From Epiperipatus broadwayi (lineage: Eukaryota > Onychophora > Udeonychophora > Euonychophora > Peripatidae), in the NCBI GenBank assembly GCA_028023455.1, contig JAQFVV010006309.1, positions 454,511 through 518,510 of the forward strand: a stretch of 64,000 bases of DNA, written 5' to 3'. Below the pieces are notes generated by a model that did no database searches, had not been told where the DNA came from, and saw nothing but the letters and a program-made list of their open reading frames with translations. Of this stretch, positions 1-12,415 are shown piece after piece. Numbering within the stretch: position 1 is the first letter of the stretch; every line of letters begins with the position of its first letter. The translations under genes were made by a program, and so were the position numbers.

Positions 1-3000
1 TTTTTTTTAAGGGGCGGTAATTCTACCGTAATGAGAATTAATGATTTTTACGATTATTAGTCCTGGGCGTATTGAAACATATTGACAAAGGTAACTTACG
101 TTTAAATCTTATTACACTAAAAATAAATTTAATAATAAAAAATAATAACTATTATTAATAACGCACAAATGAGAATTGATATTAGAAATATTTTTAATTT
201 TGACAAACTAAAATACTTCATGTTAAGTAGCTAATTAATACCTTGGAGAGAACACATTTAATTCAGGTGGGAAATATCCAGAAAATATAAATATCAGTTA
301 AAATAAACAAAAAGTTCTTGGTTAAATAAGAGTCTCTCATATAGAAAAATTAAAGTCACTATCGGGATTCTTTTATACGTATATTTTTACGAGTAGTTTT
401 AAATAGTTAACTTTGTCACAATCAGGATAATTATTCTTACCGGTAAGTTTCATGAATTCAGTAGTAGATAACTATGCATAGTTTTTTGGTTATAATGAGC
501 TCGGCCTTTTGGTTATTGCTTGATCTTGTGGTCCATTTCCCCAGTCGGTCACGAAGGCTTTTCCTGGTGTACATCATTAGGTCCGATGTCTTCAGAAGCT
601 CCGGTTCACTGCGACATGCCGAATTCCTTCAGCGAAGAGCGATCTTGGATATATTAATGTTATCCAAGACCAACTAGAGAAACAAAACGAACAAGACGTT
701 TCTTCAACCAGATCCCTCCTTTTTATATCCAGTTTTCAGGACTTCTGCGCATGCTAGTACCATGCCTTTTTAATCTTATCCAGTCTTTATAAATTTTATG
801 TAATAAAGTCTTTATTTTCTTCAAGTTTTCAGCCATCTTTAATTAATTTGAGTATTTCTACTTTCAGCTTATCTTTTTTTACTTACTTTTGGAATTCTTT
901 TGTTCTCTCCAATTACTGTTATTACTAATCACATAAAAAAAAAATAAGAAGAATAATTCAACCCTCATTGTACGTTTTTTTTTTTTTAAAAAAAAATTAC
1001 TCAACAAAATTTTAAATCCACTTTTATCTTTTAGTTTTTTTTTTACCCAATGCCAATATATTTGTAACGTATATAAATAAATGTTACAATATATATATAT
1101 TTATATTACCACTGCCATTTAAATACCATAATTACAAATAAATGCATATATAAAAAAATTGAAATAAATGATAACAATCACCAATAACAATAACATATAT
1201 ATAAACTCCCATATCAAAGCCAAATCAAAGATTTTTTAAAACAATAACGATATTTTGATGGAAAGGATGGGTCTTTATATTGTACCATCTATGATTAGAC
1301 TTACAATAGTAAATGTCATATTTAAAAAAAAAAAACATTGTCATGATTTTATGTGTTAGTAAATGTTTAAAATTATCCAGTGATGTTTATTGTAATTTTG
1401 GAGTTATTGTAAATACACCTAAATACAAAGTAATAATTCATAATTTATTTTTCTTTTCTTTTTTTAAAGTAATACAATAAATAATTTGCTGCATTGACTT
1501 TAATATCTTACTATAAAATTATTCATAAATTCAAAGGTGTATATTTTGATAGATTTTACATTAATGTTTTGTCTATCACTTATTTTAGTGATAATAGATT
1601 TAGTAAAATAAGTAAGAAGTTATATTATATATGTGTGTGCATATTTAAATTATTGTGTATATTTTTAAAAATCACATATAGTTTTAAATTAATGTTATTA
1701 TAAAACTATATAAATATGTAATAACCTTTTGTTAAACAATAATGCTTTTATTTTTAAAAGGAAATGGTAAAAATTACCATGTTATTATTTTATTTAAATT
1801 TTTTTTTTTAAATTAAAAGAAGTCATTTTATTTAAAAATGCTGTTGTGTTTGCAAAAGAAAAGAAAATTCTAATTAAAGTGGAATAATCACTAAATGATA
1901 AAACAGGGTAAATTTTGAACTAAATATTAGGTACTGTATCTATCTCAATGATCTAAATGCCATGTTAAAAGATATTTGATATAAAATTGCCCATGATTTA
2001 ACTTAAAAAACACTCTCTATTTTATATATATATAACTATTATTTCAGTTAATAAATTGTGTTTTCACAATAAATATATTTTTTTAAAACTTGATATACAT
2101 TTAAATAAAATGTTTTAAGTGAACAATGTTTTATTATAAAGAACAATTTAATCTTTTGAGAGATACCTGTTTTAACAACAAAAGAAATGGAATTTGTTTA
2201 GGAGTATTCTAAAAAAAAGTTATAAAACACCGATAAAGTTTCAACTCTGTGAATTAACACACATATATCCCTCTATTTGTGTACCAAGAAGTAAATAATT
2301 TGCTAAGGATTCTAACCCAAATGGATGATTTTTAAATTTGATAAATAACCATGTAAATATTTTAAAAGAATAAAATAATACTTGTTACTTAATGTAAAAT
2401 ACAATGTGAGTTTTACTATGAACCATTAAGGATTACTTATTAAATAAACTTGTGATATTTTTTTTAAAAAACAAGCTCTTGAAAATTATCTTATCATGGA
2501 TTTTTTAATGGATCTTCTCTGGCATGAACTTAACATAAAATAACGTAAACATTGTGGAACTCATTGTGTATAAACATTGATTATTATCTTACTCATATGA
2601 TAGAAAAGGTTATTTATATAATTAATATTTGTATTATTATTGTTGTTGTTTTAAAAATCATTTGATATATATATATGTGAGGAGATGAACATATAGATAT
2701 ATAGTTAACCAAAAGAAAATTTTAATGATAACTTTAAATTCAAGTAATTATGATAAATTTTGTTTAATAATGTGTACATTATATATATTGTCTATTGGAG
2801 ACAATAAATAAATATTTTCTTTGTGATTTTAAAAAAAAGTGCAATGTCTTAGCATCATATTATAGTCAAAACAAATAGAACATTTGAAAATACATTGATT
2901 CAAACTATTCAAAACATTAATTAACTTCTTGTTTATTTTGTAAATAAAATTATAGTTTTAATTATTAAATTGGAGTCAATAGTCTTATTTGATTTGGTAG

Positions 3001-3690
3001 CTACATGATATAATAACTATTCAAAGTCTTTATGCAATCACACAGATATAAAATTTTATTAACAAAATAATATAAATTTTACACTTGATTCAAATTCAGT
3101 AATAAAGATTAACATAATGTTTTTATAGATTTCAATTAGTATTATCCAACCATAAAAGTTAGTCAATAAATTATTGATATAAATTTTTATATAATTATCA
3201 AGCTTTAAATAATTTTATTCATTCTTTAATACTATTATAAATTTTAATATATAATAATAAAAGTTATTTTGTGAATTAATCCTGATATAAAATATTAACT
3301 GATATATTTGTTATAAGTTTTCAAATATATTATTCTTAATTTGAATACTACAATTTTGGAGTCCAATCAGGTTGATATTTATTTAAGATATAAATATTAA
3401 AAAAAAAATTAAATTTTATTCAATATAGATTTGGGATTACGTTATTAATTGAGCTTAAATAAAATTATTGCTTAAATTTATTCCATTACAGATTTGGTTT
3501 GTTCAAAATATGTAGTTCTATTAATTTCAGCTAGCCCATTTATATTACACAGAGCTTACACAATTTGTAGGGTGTATAAAACTAAACCATTCCAATTTAC
3601 TTTTCAGATTTCAACATCCAGAGTGTGGACATGTAAGAATAAACTCTCTCTCTCTCTCTCTCTTGTATATTTTATTTCATTACAATATAT
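1..3690. other. AT-rich stretch, no gene recognised
   Basis: Very AT-rich sequence with many A/T homopolymers and short TA runs. A GC-richer island lies at about 500-770, with one open frame of 67 codons on the plus strand (474-677) that matches no family I recognise. It could be an old repeat fragment. I see no tRNA, no transposase or RT motif and no long inverted repeat. Confidence 0.5.
3641..3662. repeat. (CT)n microsatellite
   Basis: An uninterrupted run of about ten CT units. It lies just upstream of the LINE remnant and is the reason for a spurious Arg/Glu-repeat reading frame on the minus strand. Confidence 0.9.
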
Positions 3691-3699
3691 ATTGTAGAG

Positions 3700-4558
3700 A
3701 TGAAAAGATTTTGGTTTCACATTTACTGACCACAAGGGATGGTCAAGTTTGTATATGAGAGATGCAAAAAGTAAAATAAAAATGTTTGGTAGATTGTAGT
3801 TTATGGATAATAAAAGAATAGCCAAAATAGTATTTAATTGGGTTACAAGTAAAGGGCAGGCAACAAGATGGGTGAGAAAGGTAATGCGGTATGCAAAAGA
3901 TTTGGATAAAGAATTTATATTAGTACATTTGTACAAAAGATGGGATGATTGTGATAGGAGAATTGTTGAGTGTTATAGTGGTAAGAAATGGGATAAAAGA
4001 GTAGATTTATTAATAAAGAATAGGGAGTTAGAGAGATAGAGAACTAGTATGGAGAGTAAAATGAGTTTAAATATATATAGAAGTAAACAGAATATTAGGT
4101 GCAAGTTAATATATGATAATAGTAAGGAAAGTAGTTTATTTTTTAAGGCTTGAACAGGATCTTTAGCAGCAAGAAAATATACATGTAAATAGAAAAATAT
4201 GGGTGATTTAGTTTGTAAATTGTGTAAGGAAGGCATAGAAAATATTAGGCATCTGTTAATTCAATGTAAATGTTTGAAAACAGAAAAGGTACAAATAATG
4301 AAGTTATGGAAGAATAAATATGAAAAAAGTGATTATACAGAAAGTGGATTATTGATTTTTATGCTGGGTTTGGGAAAAGATAAGGGGATTTAGATATAAA
4401 GGCTATAGAGTTGACAAAGATTATGTTGTGGAAATGGGATGAGCAGAATATGGGAAAACTTAGAGTGGAAATGGAAATAAAGTGGCTAACAGGTTTTTCT
4501 GGGTATAATTGCTGAGAAATTCCTAACTCCATTTAAGGAGAACATCACATCACATCAC
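3700..4558 (+). pseudogene. LINE (non-LTR retrotransposon) ORF2 C-terminal remnant with (ATCAC)n tail
   Basis: Reading plus-strand frames from about 3700 gives a decayed C-terminal part of a LINE ORF2 protein, the region after the reverse transcriptase. An open piece at 3803-4039 begins MDNKRIAKIVFNW, like the tether region of many animal LINE polymerases. A second piece at 4199-4393 carries C-x2-C-x8-H-x4-C (CKLC...HLLIQC), the zinc-knuckle-like motif typical of LINE C-termini. Between and after these pieces are in-frame stops, so the copy is dead. The remnant ends at about 4545-4558 in a short ATCAC repeat, which is a plausible 3' tail since LINE 3' ends often finish in simple repeats. The endonuclease and RT core are absent, consistent with 5' truncation. 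Clade is not assigned. Confidence 0.72.
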
Positions 4559-4559
4559 T

Positions 4560-6266
4560 AGACATTTATTTTAAGGGTGGATATACAAACATGAATCTAC
4601 CGGACTAGCTGAGTCAAGCAAATGAGATTTTATGTTTTGTTCTGAAAGTTGGAAAGGTAACAACAGAAAACAAAATCAACTAAGCAAAAAAAATGAATAA
4701 ATATTATATTAGTAGTATGATTAAATCAATATAAATCTAGATAAACTTTAAAATCCACTTAAAATGCACTACTCGTACATTCATCAAAATTAAAATATTT
4801 TAATATGGCTTAGAAACAATTTCTGCACATTGTATAATTATAATGAAAAGAGTGCAAAAATACTGACAGTAGGAAAAGTACTAGTAAGTATTCAGTGATC
4901 TAATATAAGAAAAGGGGGATTAGCTTCTTGCTTATAACCCATAGTTATGAAAAGAATAAATCCCCGTATTTGAGATTTCTGAGAGCTTATGTTGAAACAG
5001 AAATGCAAAGATAGCCTCAGAAACATTAACTTTAAAAACAAAACAGGGTGTTGAAAATTATTACTTTCAATCAATTGACCTCCCTCAATCTATCTATTGA
5101 AAGAATTAAAACGATTGTACATACCCTTAATAAATGAATGGGAAGCTTGAAGGAACAAAACTAAAGGCTATTATATTTTGCAATAGTCTATTACAAATAA
5201 TTATAGTTTCACGACATAAGTAGGGCTAATAACAAAATGGGTCATGAGCCAGAACCTAATTAAAATAGTCTGTAATATCCAGACTTCTCTCTATAACAAA
5301 AGGAATGTGAGATTATAATTATTACCATACTACCTTACTTACTAAGACTTGAACGAAACATATAGTACTGGTTTGAAACTCGCACTAGTTTAAGAGAAAA
5401 ATATCAACACACAGAAACCAAATTACACAAAATAAAATAAAAACTTGAAACACATGTATATTTAAAAAGAAAACAAATTTAAGACAATAAAATTAGTTAA
5501 ATTGTAGAATGTAAGGTACCATAACAAATTAGTTAAATGCTAGTGCACTAAGCTTGTTGAGTGTGGTCTGTTGATCTGGATTCACTGACGGTAGGTTTGG
5601 GCAAGTTGGTTGGTGGTTTCTTTATAGTTGGTTTTTATAGCATTATAGGCAGTTAATGGAGACATAGGGAGCACAAACCTGTCCTGGCAAAAAGATTAGC
5701 ACATCATGGTAGGAGAAAATATCCTTGCAGTAGGTTTAGTGTTCATTCTAAGTAGAATAATTGCCGGATCACCTTTCTTTCAGAATATGCAAGAATCGTT
5801 CTCTCGGAGTTTTTTTTTTGGTAGGAATAGTTTATGCAAGTATCTCTCCGAGTTGGTGTAACTATAATACAATAGTCTGATTAAACCTTTTATAGCTGAA
5901 TCTCTCATATCTGAACAAATTACAAAACTTTTTTCTCTTTTTTTTTTTGTAATTAAAATTTATAAAATTCTTCATCTGGCTAACAATAACTATCTAATTG
6001 AAGAAAATAAATTGCCTTTTACAGATTTAAAGATTAACAAATGAAAAATTATTTTCTTCTTTCTTTTTAATTAATTATTCTTATCAATCTAAATCCCAAA
6101 TCTAAAAAGCAATTTATTTATACAATTTACTTTTACATAGATAAATAAAAAAAACTAATGTTAGTCTTTTCTTTTTTTTTTTAAAAGTAAAAACTAAATA
6201 TAGCTGTGGGGTTAAAATATAATGCCCACGTACACACATATATATTTGTACAAACATAAAAAAAAC
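4560..6266. other. Intergenic AT-rich stretch, no gene recognised
   Basis: No domain or RNA gene is recognisable. The part at 5530-5860 is somewhat GC-richer and may be an old repeat, but neither strand gives a motif I can name. Confidence 0.5.
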
Positions 6267-6280
6267 AACTTTTAATTAAG
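6267..6280. repeat. 14-bp target-site duplication, left copy
   Basis: AACTTTTAATTAAG here is identical to 6841-6854, one on each side of the composite insertion. Confidence 0.75.
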
Positions 6281-6840
6281 CATTTATTTTATAACGTCTT
6301 GCGTGCGATTATAATTACGATAGAATGACAGCCTGTTAAGCTAAATTGCGCAGACGCTGTGAGAATGTTGTTAATAAATGAATACCTTCGAACAACCACA
6401 TGATATAGTATTTATATAAGAGTAAAAGGAATCCCTCTTACTCCTACAACTCAAATGTTTATATATGAGCAAATCTAAAGTAGTTGTAACGAAGGCGTGA
6501 CTACATAATAGTCACTTTAAATCACCATATACAATGTCTGTATGAATGGCGCGAATGAAATTTTCTAGAATTTACTGAACGCCACTCCAAACGAAACTAA
6601 ATCATATACGAATAAGCATTTATTTTATAACGTCTTGCGTGCGATTATAATTACGATAGAATGACAGCCTGTTAAGCTAAATTGTGCAGATGCTGTGAGA
6701 ATGTTGTTAATAAATGAATACCTTCGAACAACCACTCTTATATAAATACTATATCATGTGGTTGTTCGAAGGTATTCATTTATTAACAACATTCTCACAG
6801 CGTCTGCGCAATTTAGCTTAACAGGCTGTCATTCTATCGT
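6281..6840. mobile_element. 560-bp composite insertion: two direct copies and one inverted copy of a ~140-bp unit
   Basis: A unit beginning CATTTATTTTATAACGTC occurs at 6281-6422 and again from 6617 (period 336 bp). The second copy stops at AACCAC (about 6735) and is joined directly to an inverted copy that runs to 6840. The inverted copy lacks about 36 bp present at the start of the direct copies. About 195 bp of unique sequence separates the two direct copies. The whole block is flanked by an exact 14-bp duplication, AACTTTTAATTAAG, at 6267-6280 and 6841-6854. Direct terminal repeats plus a partial inverted copy and a TSD of unusual length resemble the pseudo-LTR layout of Penelope-like elements. 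The unit also contains TATATAAATAC and AATAAA in minus orientation, so an LTR-like element is an alternative. There is no coding capacity. Confidence 0.7.
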
Positions 6841-6854
6841 AACTTTTAATTAAG
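6841..6854. repeat. 14-bp target-site duplication, right copy
   Basis: Exact repeat of 6267-6280, immediately after the inverted unit ends. Confidence 0.75.
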
Positions 6855-8466
6855 TTTTATAAACAAAATCAAACATATATAAATTTATTTTTATCCACGT
6901 AACACTTCAACTTTGTAACGGTGTTTTAAAAATCCATTACAATATATAAAATTAAACTTTGAAGCTTAAATTTATACATTTTATTGAATTATATTTTAAA
7001 TTCCATGTTTTCTAAGCTTTTTTCAAATTTGATTTTGATTCTATTCCCATTTTATTTTATGGTTAATTATTTTATTTTATGGTTAATTTTCCAATTTGAT
7101 GGACTTTATTAAATATAATTTTTAATGAAATATTTGAATTATCATCTTTTTAAAAATTTTTTTTGGCTAAATAATATTAAAGATAAAACTAATCAATGAG
7201 AATTGGCAATCATAGAAAAATAACCCATTTACCATAACCATATTATTATTAGTAGTAGTAGTACTGTGATTTAAATGATTATTTTTTTTGATGTTTCTAC
7301 AATCAATGCAATGATACCTACCTGACCACATTCACCCAAGAAATCAAACCTATTCTTATATTAATCTATATTTAATAACTATTTGGCATTGCTAAAGCAC
7401 ACCTGTCTGAGAAATTTTTTAAAAGTACTTAAAACTTAATAACCTTTCATAATTCACCTGGTCCAAATGTGAATATCAGATTATGGATGAGATAACAAAC
7501 GCATGAGGATGCTTACAATATTATTAATTATATATTTATGAAGTAAAAAATGATTACAACTAAACAAGTTATTTTATTTTTTTATTTAAACTTTTAATCT
7601 GTATTGCAATTTATAAAAAAATATATATGTATATTTTTAGAATTCTAGATAGAAGTATATCATAATACATATATTTTTATATTATTTGTTTGTTGTTATT
7701 GTTTTGTTTTTTTATATAAAAAAAAATCGATTTGCTTGTCATAAACAATTTGTAGAATAAATTTAACAAAATCATACATTTTGAAAGTTATGGTTCATTT
7801 TATAAATGATGAAAAATTTTGTTATAAGAAATAAATAATTATGAAAATACAGATCATAAAATATGATAAAAATAATAATTACTATAAATGTCTTATACAT
7901 CCCAAAACTGATTTCTAATTTATTAACGAGAACATGTTTCTTTTTTAATTACAGATTATGGAAAAAAATAAACTTTTGGCAATTTTTTGAGAGACAACAT
8001 TTCTGAGAAAACTGGAAAATTAATTCTTTGCATAATAATTTTTATTCTAAAGATTAAAATAATTTTTTTTTTATTAAAAGACAATTCTCTATGAATTATT
8101 GGGAAAATTCAAAATGCATCAAATATATATATTGTAGTGATATATGTATTTTGTGTACATGGTCCATACACATTCTTAAGATTAGAGAAGAAAAAAACTC
8201 TGAGGAAAGTATTTGTTATGGTATTGAAACATCAATCATTTTGCTATTATATTTTTATTACATGGAAGCTCCCAGAAATGATAATATGAACATATATATT
8301 ATAATGGTCAGATTTGTACATTCACATAACAAAATCTAGAGTCCAGGCAAAATACACCAAAGCTGATCGAGATGATGAGGTCTTGAATCTGACCAAGCTT
8401 CAACTCATATATCAACACTCTGTGATTTAACACACTATGAATAGCATTTCTGAGGTTACACTTGGT
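6855..8466. other. AT-rich stretch, no gene recognised
   Basis: Only short, low-complexity reading frames are present, among them 8091-8339 on the plus strand, which has no recognisable domain. A ~20-bp tandem (TTATTTTATGGTTAATT) occurs twice near 7050-7090. Confidence 0.5.
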
Positions 8467-9812
8467 CTCAATTTCTTCAGCAAGCTGGCTCTGAACAGGG
8501 AGAAAATGAGACTCATGGGAATTAACTGATTAACTAAGAGCTAAATAGACTACTTACATGCTAATTATATTAACCAACATAATGCATATTATACATATAA
8601 CAATATTAAAGAATTTGGATAATTTGGAGTTGGATTGTGAGAAAACAGGTGTGAAACAATTTATAATTTAAAATAAGTTTATTAAAATAATTAATTAATG
8701 CTACAAACAAAATGATATCAAGTGTCCAGTGTTACAATATATAATCAATGCATGCAGGAACTACATAGATAATGAGATTATTATTAATACAGCATTCTCA
8801 TCTTTAACATTTTAACTGAGTTTATATGTGTTAGGCGGTCAATAAATCATGCCTATCATATACTAATATGCCAAAGTATTCATTGCTTGGTTTGCTAATG
8901 TTATAAACTAAAACTCTAGCCAAGATGATTGTTATATACAGGTTTAAGATGGCTGTCTTAAATATATTATCAGGTGAGCAATTAAATAAGCTCAATATAC
9001 AGATTCAACATGATAAACAAGATTAAGGTTTCAGACTAATGCGGAAGTACTAATTATAAAGAAAAAAAAGAACTGGTTACTTTTAGGATCACATCTTTAG
9101 GCTATGGCACTAAATAAAACTAAGAATAAGGTCGTGGTGTGAGTAATTGTTTACGGGCTTCAGCATCAAATGCTCGGTGCTCTAAGACCAAACAGCTTGC
9201 TAGTATAAAAACATATTTAGCTCAGGAAACTCAGATAGACTTTAAACCTGGTCTGGATCCTTGTATTCCAGGTCTAAAAGATGCCATAGCTGAACTGCGT
9301 GGATGGGAGTGCCCACCATTGCAAACCTGTCTGAAAAACATAGCAAGACATTAATGTCTCAATGAGTGCTTAGTAAAGATACACTCACAATAAAATAGTA
9401 ATACAAATATGTATATAATAATTAACTGCACCTAAACAGATACTTTCTATCTGTGAACTAACTTAAAACAGTTGTTAGATGAGTAAAATAATCATGCTAA
9501 GTAAAAGGGCTAACTAAATTATAAACTAGTTAATACACTGAATTTGCATATGTATATATAATCACAATTAAATTAGGGAGGAGAAAGTATATTTAACACC
9601 CTTAACAACATTAACAATATACTTTTAATATTATCATTAGCTAGCACCTTACTTATAACTAATAGACAAATCATAAGTTCTAGTAACTTATCAAGCAAAA
9701 CTTAATGAACTGTAATATAAATAAAATAATGATAACAAGTGTGTAGCGATTGGTTGTTATCTATCAGAATAGGATTTTGAAACAGTGATTAACTATGCTA
9801 AATAACATTCTT
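8467..9812 (+). repeat. ~1.35-kb direct repeat, copy 1
   Basis: This block is repeated at 10156-11500 with an offset of about 1,689 bp. Both copies begin CTCAATTTCTTCAG and end near GATTAACTATGCTAAATA, with roughly 85-90% identity by eye and small indels. A 71-codon frame here (9139-9354) is interrupted at the matching place in copy 2 and shows no known domain, so I do not call it a gene. The repeat has no RT, transposase or tRNA motif. It could be a pair of long terminal repeats, a segmental duplication or an unrecognised non-autonomous element. Confidence 0.8.
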
Positions 9813-10155
9813 AAATTTTTAAAATGACAAAGTAAAATGGAGACTATGTAAAAAGATGCAAAAAATATTCTACACATATAAAACTAATTCATGGTGGAGG
9901 CATATAATTCTATAGCCACTGTTGGCACATTATAATTGGGGAAAAATGTACATATATATTTATCATGCCAGTACAATAATATTACACCTTGAGAAAAAAT
10001 ATAACCTGTTCAGAGCCATGGAAGTAATCTCTCTTCCTCACTGCGGGATCCATAATTGGAAAAAAAAGTTTACATATATATAAAATTATTATGTATCAAT
10101 GCAGCATATAAAAAAAATCTGCTCAGGGTTGTGGAGAATAATTGTAGCTGTGCTT
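9813..10155. repeat. Spacer between the 1.35-kb repeats, containing a degenerate ~135-bp tandem
   Basis: Two related blocks start at about 9932 (ATAATTGGGGAAAAATG) and 10051 (ATAATTGGAAAAAAAAG). Both continue through a TACATATATAT stretch, then an A-rich run, then a piece like CTGTTCAGAGCCATGG / CTGCTCAGGGTTGTGG. No gene is seen. Confidence 0.5.
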
Positions 10156-11500
10156 CTCAATTTCTTCAGTGAGCTGGCTCCAAACAGAAAGAAACATGAG
10201 ACTCAGGAGAAATAACAGACTAACTAAGGGTTAAATAAACTACTGACATGTCAATTACATTAACAAACAATGCATATTATACATATAACAATATTAAAGA
10301 ATTTGGAATTGGATTGTGAGTAAACAGGTTGGAAACAATTTATAATTTAAAATAGGTTTATTAAAATAATTAATTAAAGCAACAAACAAAATGATATTAA
10401 GTGTCTAGTGTTACTATATATAATCAATGCACGCAAGTGCTACATAGATGATGAGATAGCATTCTTATCCTTAACATTTTAATTGTATTTATGTGTGATG
10501 TGGACAATAAATCATGCATATCATATTTTAATATGCCAAACTATTTATTGTTTGGTTTGCTAATGTTATGAGTTAAAACTCTAGCCAGGTGACTGCTTTA
10601 AGATGATTGTCTTAAATATATGAACAGATGAACAATTAAATAATCTCAATATACAGATTTAACCTGGTAACCAAGATTATGGTTTCAGATTAATGTGGAA
10701 GCATTAATTATAAGGAAGAAAAAAACTGGTTACTTTTAGGGTTGCATCTATAGACTATGATGCTAAATAAAACTAAGAATAAAGTCACAGATTGAGTAAT
10801 TGTTCACAAGTTTCAGCATTGAAAGCTCAGTGCCCTAAAAATGAATGGCTTGCTAGTATAATAAGAACATATTTAGTTCAAGAAACTCGGATAGGCTTTA
10901 AACATTGTCTGGACTCTTGTGTTCCAGTTCTAAATGATGCCATACCCGAACTGTGTGGATGGTAGTAGCCACCACTGGAAATTCATCTGAAAGACATAGC
11001 AAGACATTAATGCCCCAATGGATGCTTAGTAAAGACACACTCACAATGGTGATACAAATATGTATATAATAATTAACTGCACCTAAACAGATAGTTTCTA
11101 TTTGCTAACTAATTCAACCCAGTTCTTAGATTTGCATAATAATCATGCTAAATAAAAGGGCTAACTAAATTATGAATCTAGTTAATACACTGAATCTGTA
11201 TATATATATATATATATATAATCAATATATATATATATATAATCACATTTAAATTAAGGAGGAGAAAGTATATTTAATGGCCTTAACAACATTAACAATA
11301 TACTTTTAATATCATCCTTAGCTAGCATCTTACTTCTAACTAACAGACAAATCATAATTTCTAATAACTTATCATGCAAACCTTAATGAACTATATAATA
11401 TAAATAAAATAAAGATAGCAAGTGCATAGTTATTGGTTGTTATCTATCAGAATAGGATTTGAAACAGTGATTAACTATGCTAAATAGCATTCTTAAATAT
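10156..11500 (+). repeat. ~1.35-kb direct repeat, copy 2
   Basis: Partner of 8467-9812. It differs by many substitutions and an expanded TA microsatellite at about 11203-11242. The level of divergence implies an old duplication. Confidence 0.8.
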
Positions 11501-12058
11501 TATGGTGGAGAGTTTAATAATGATCGCTCTTTAAAAGTTTACTAAAATAGAATATTCATGGCCTTGAAATATTTGTATACTATAACATATATATCAAAAT
11601 AAATGGAAATAAAATAATTATGACAATAATTATGGGCATGATCACAGCTTTAAATGCCTACATATAGAAAATCCATATCTGACTACATTTTGCTGTAAAC
11701 CGCAGTCTCTACATCTATCACTCACATGCTCGTATAACATTAACTTTATCCTAATGCCATGAGAATTATAAAATTTTAATTATAAAAATTAAATATTTAT
11801 CATAACTTGCATAAATTTAATTATAACTTCTAAATATCAATTTTATATTACAAAATATAAAAATATGGGAGAATCACGTTGCAAATAATGTTAATTTGGG
11901 GTTTGAAAGAATACTTCTAGGTAGTATCAATCAAAGGAAGTTCTTTGGGTTTAACTTTTTATTGTAAAAAATAATATTGGTGCATGATATTTTATAAATA
12001 ATTTTATGCTTTTCAAATTATTAAAATTTTTAATTTAATATAATTTATAGTCTATAAA

Positions 12059-12280
12059 ATGAACCAATTAAAAAAAAGCAAAATTGATACCGAATACTGT
12101 ATTTTCAATGATAATTGGACATTCATATATTTATTTGCAAATATAAATGACAAAGCTGTTTGTTTGATTTGCTATGAAACTATTTCCGTTTTTAAAGAAT
12201 ATAATCTAAAAAGGTATTTTTCAACAAAACATTTCGTAAAATATAAACTAGCTATAATTGATTCCTATTTAAGTTATTAA
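12059..12280 (+). pseudogene. hAT transposase N-terminal BED-type zinc finger, truncated (ZBED5/GTF2IRD2-like)
   Basis: The 73-residue frame starts with a K-rich tract and then follows the N-terminal pattern of hAT transposases related to the domesticated ZBED5 and GTF2IRD2 proteins: an aromatic FNDNWTFIYLF stretch, C-x2-C in AVCLICYE, then VFKEYNLKRYF and a H-containing STKH. In the family this finger binds the transposon ends. A full hAT transposase is several hundred residues with an RNase H-like DDE core and a C-terminal dimerisation domain. Here the frame stops after the finger and no core follows, so this is an internally deleted relic. The 3' end of a hAT of the same type appears to lie around 12385-12415 and 13643-13688, either side of the Merlin insertion. 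Confidence 0.7.
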
Positions 12281-12407
12281 ATATTGTATTTATTTTTTTT
12301 AAAAATACATTGATACTTTGGTAATTCAAGTAATATAATATTTTTTTAGGTTCTGTTTTTTTTTTTTTGCTAAATCGTTTAATCTATTTCGACCCGCATT
12401 ATGATAC

Positions 12408-12415
12408 AAAAATTT
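12408..12415. repeat. Merlin 8-bp target-site duplication, left
   Basis: AAAAATTT, identical to 13643-13650. Confidence 0.8.

Noticed and set aside
3604-3936. 110-codon minus-strand frame
   Set aside because: It is antisense to the LINE remnant and includes the CT microsatellite read as Arg-Glu repeats; no domain.
9139-9354. 71-codon frame in the 1.35-kb repeat
   Set aside because: The equivalent stretch of the second copy has stops and indels, and no domain is seen.
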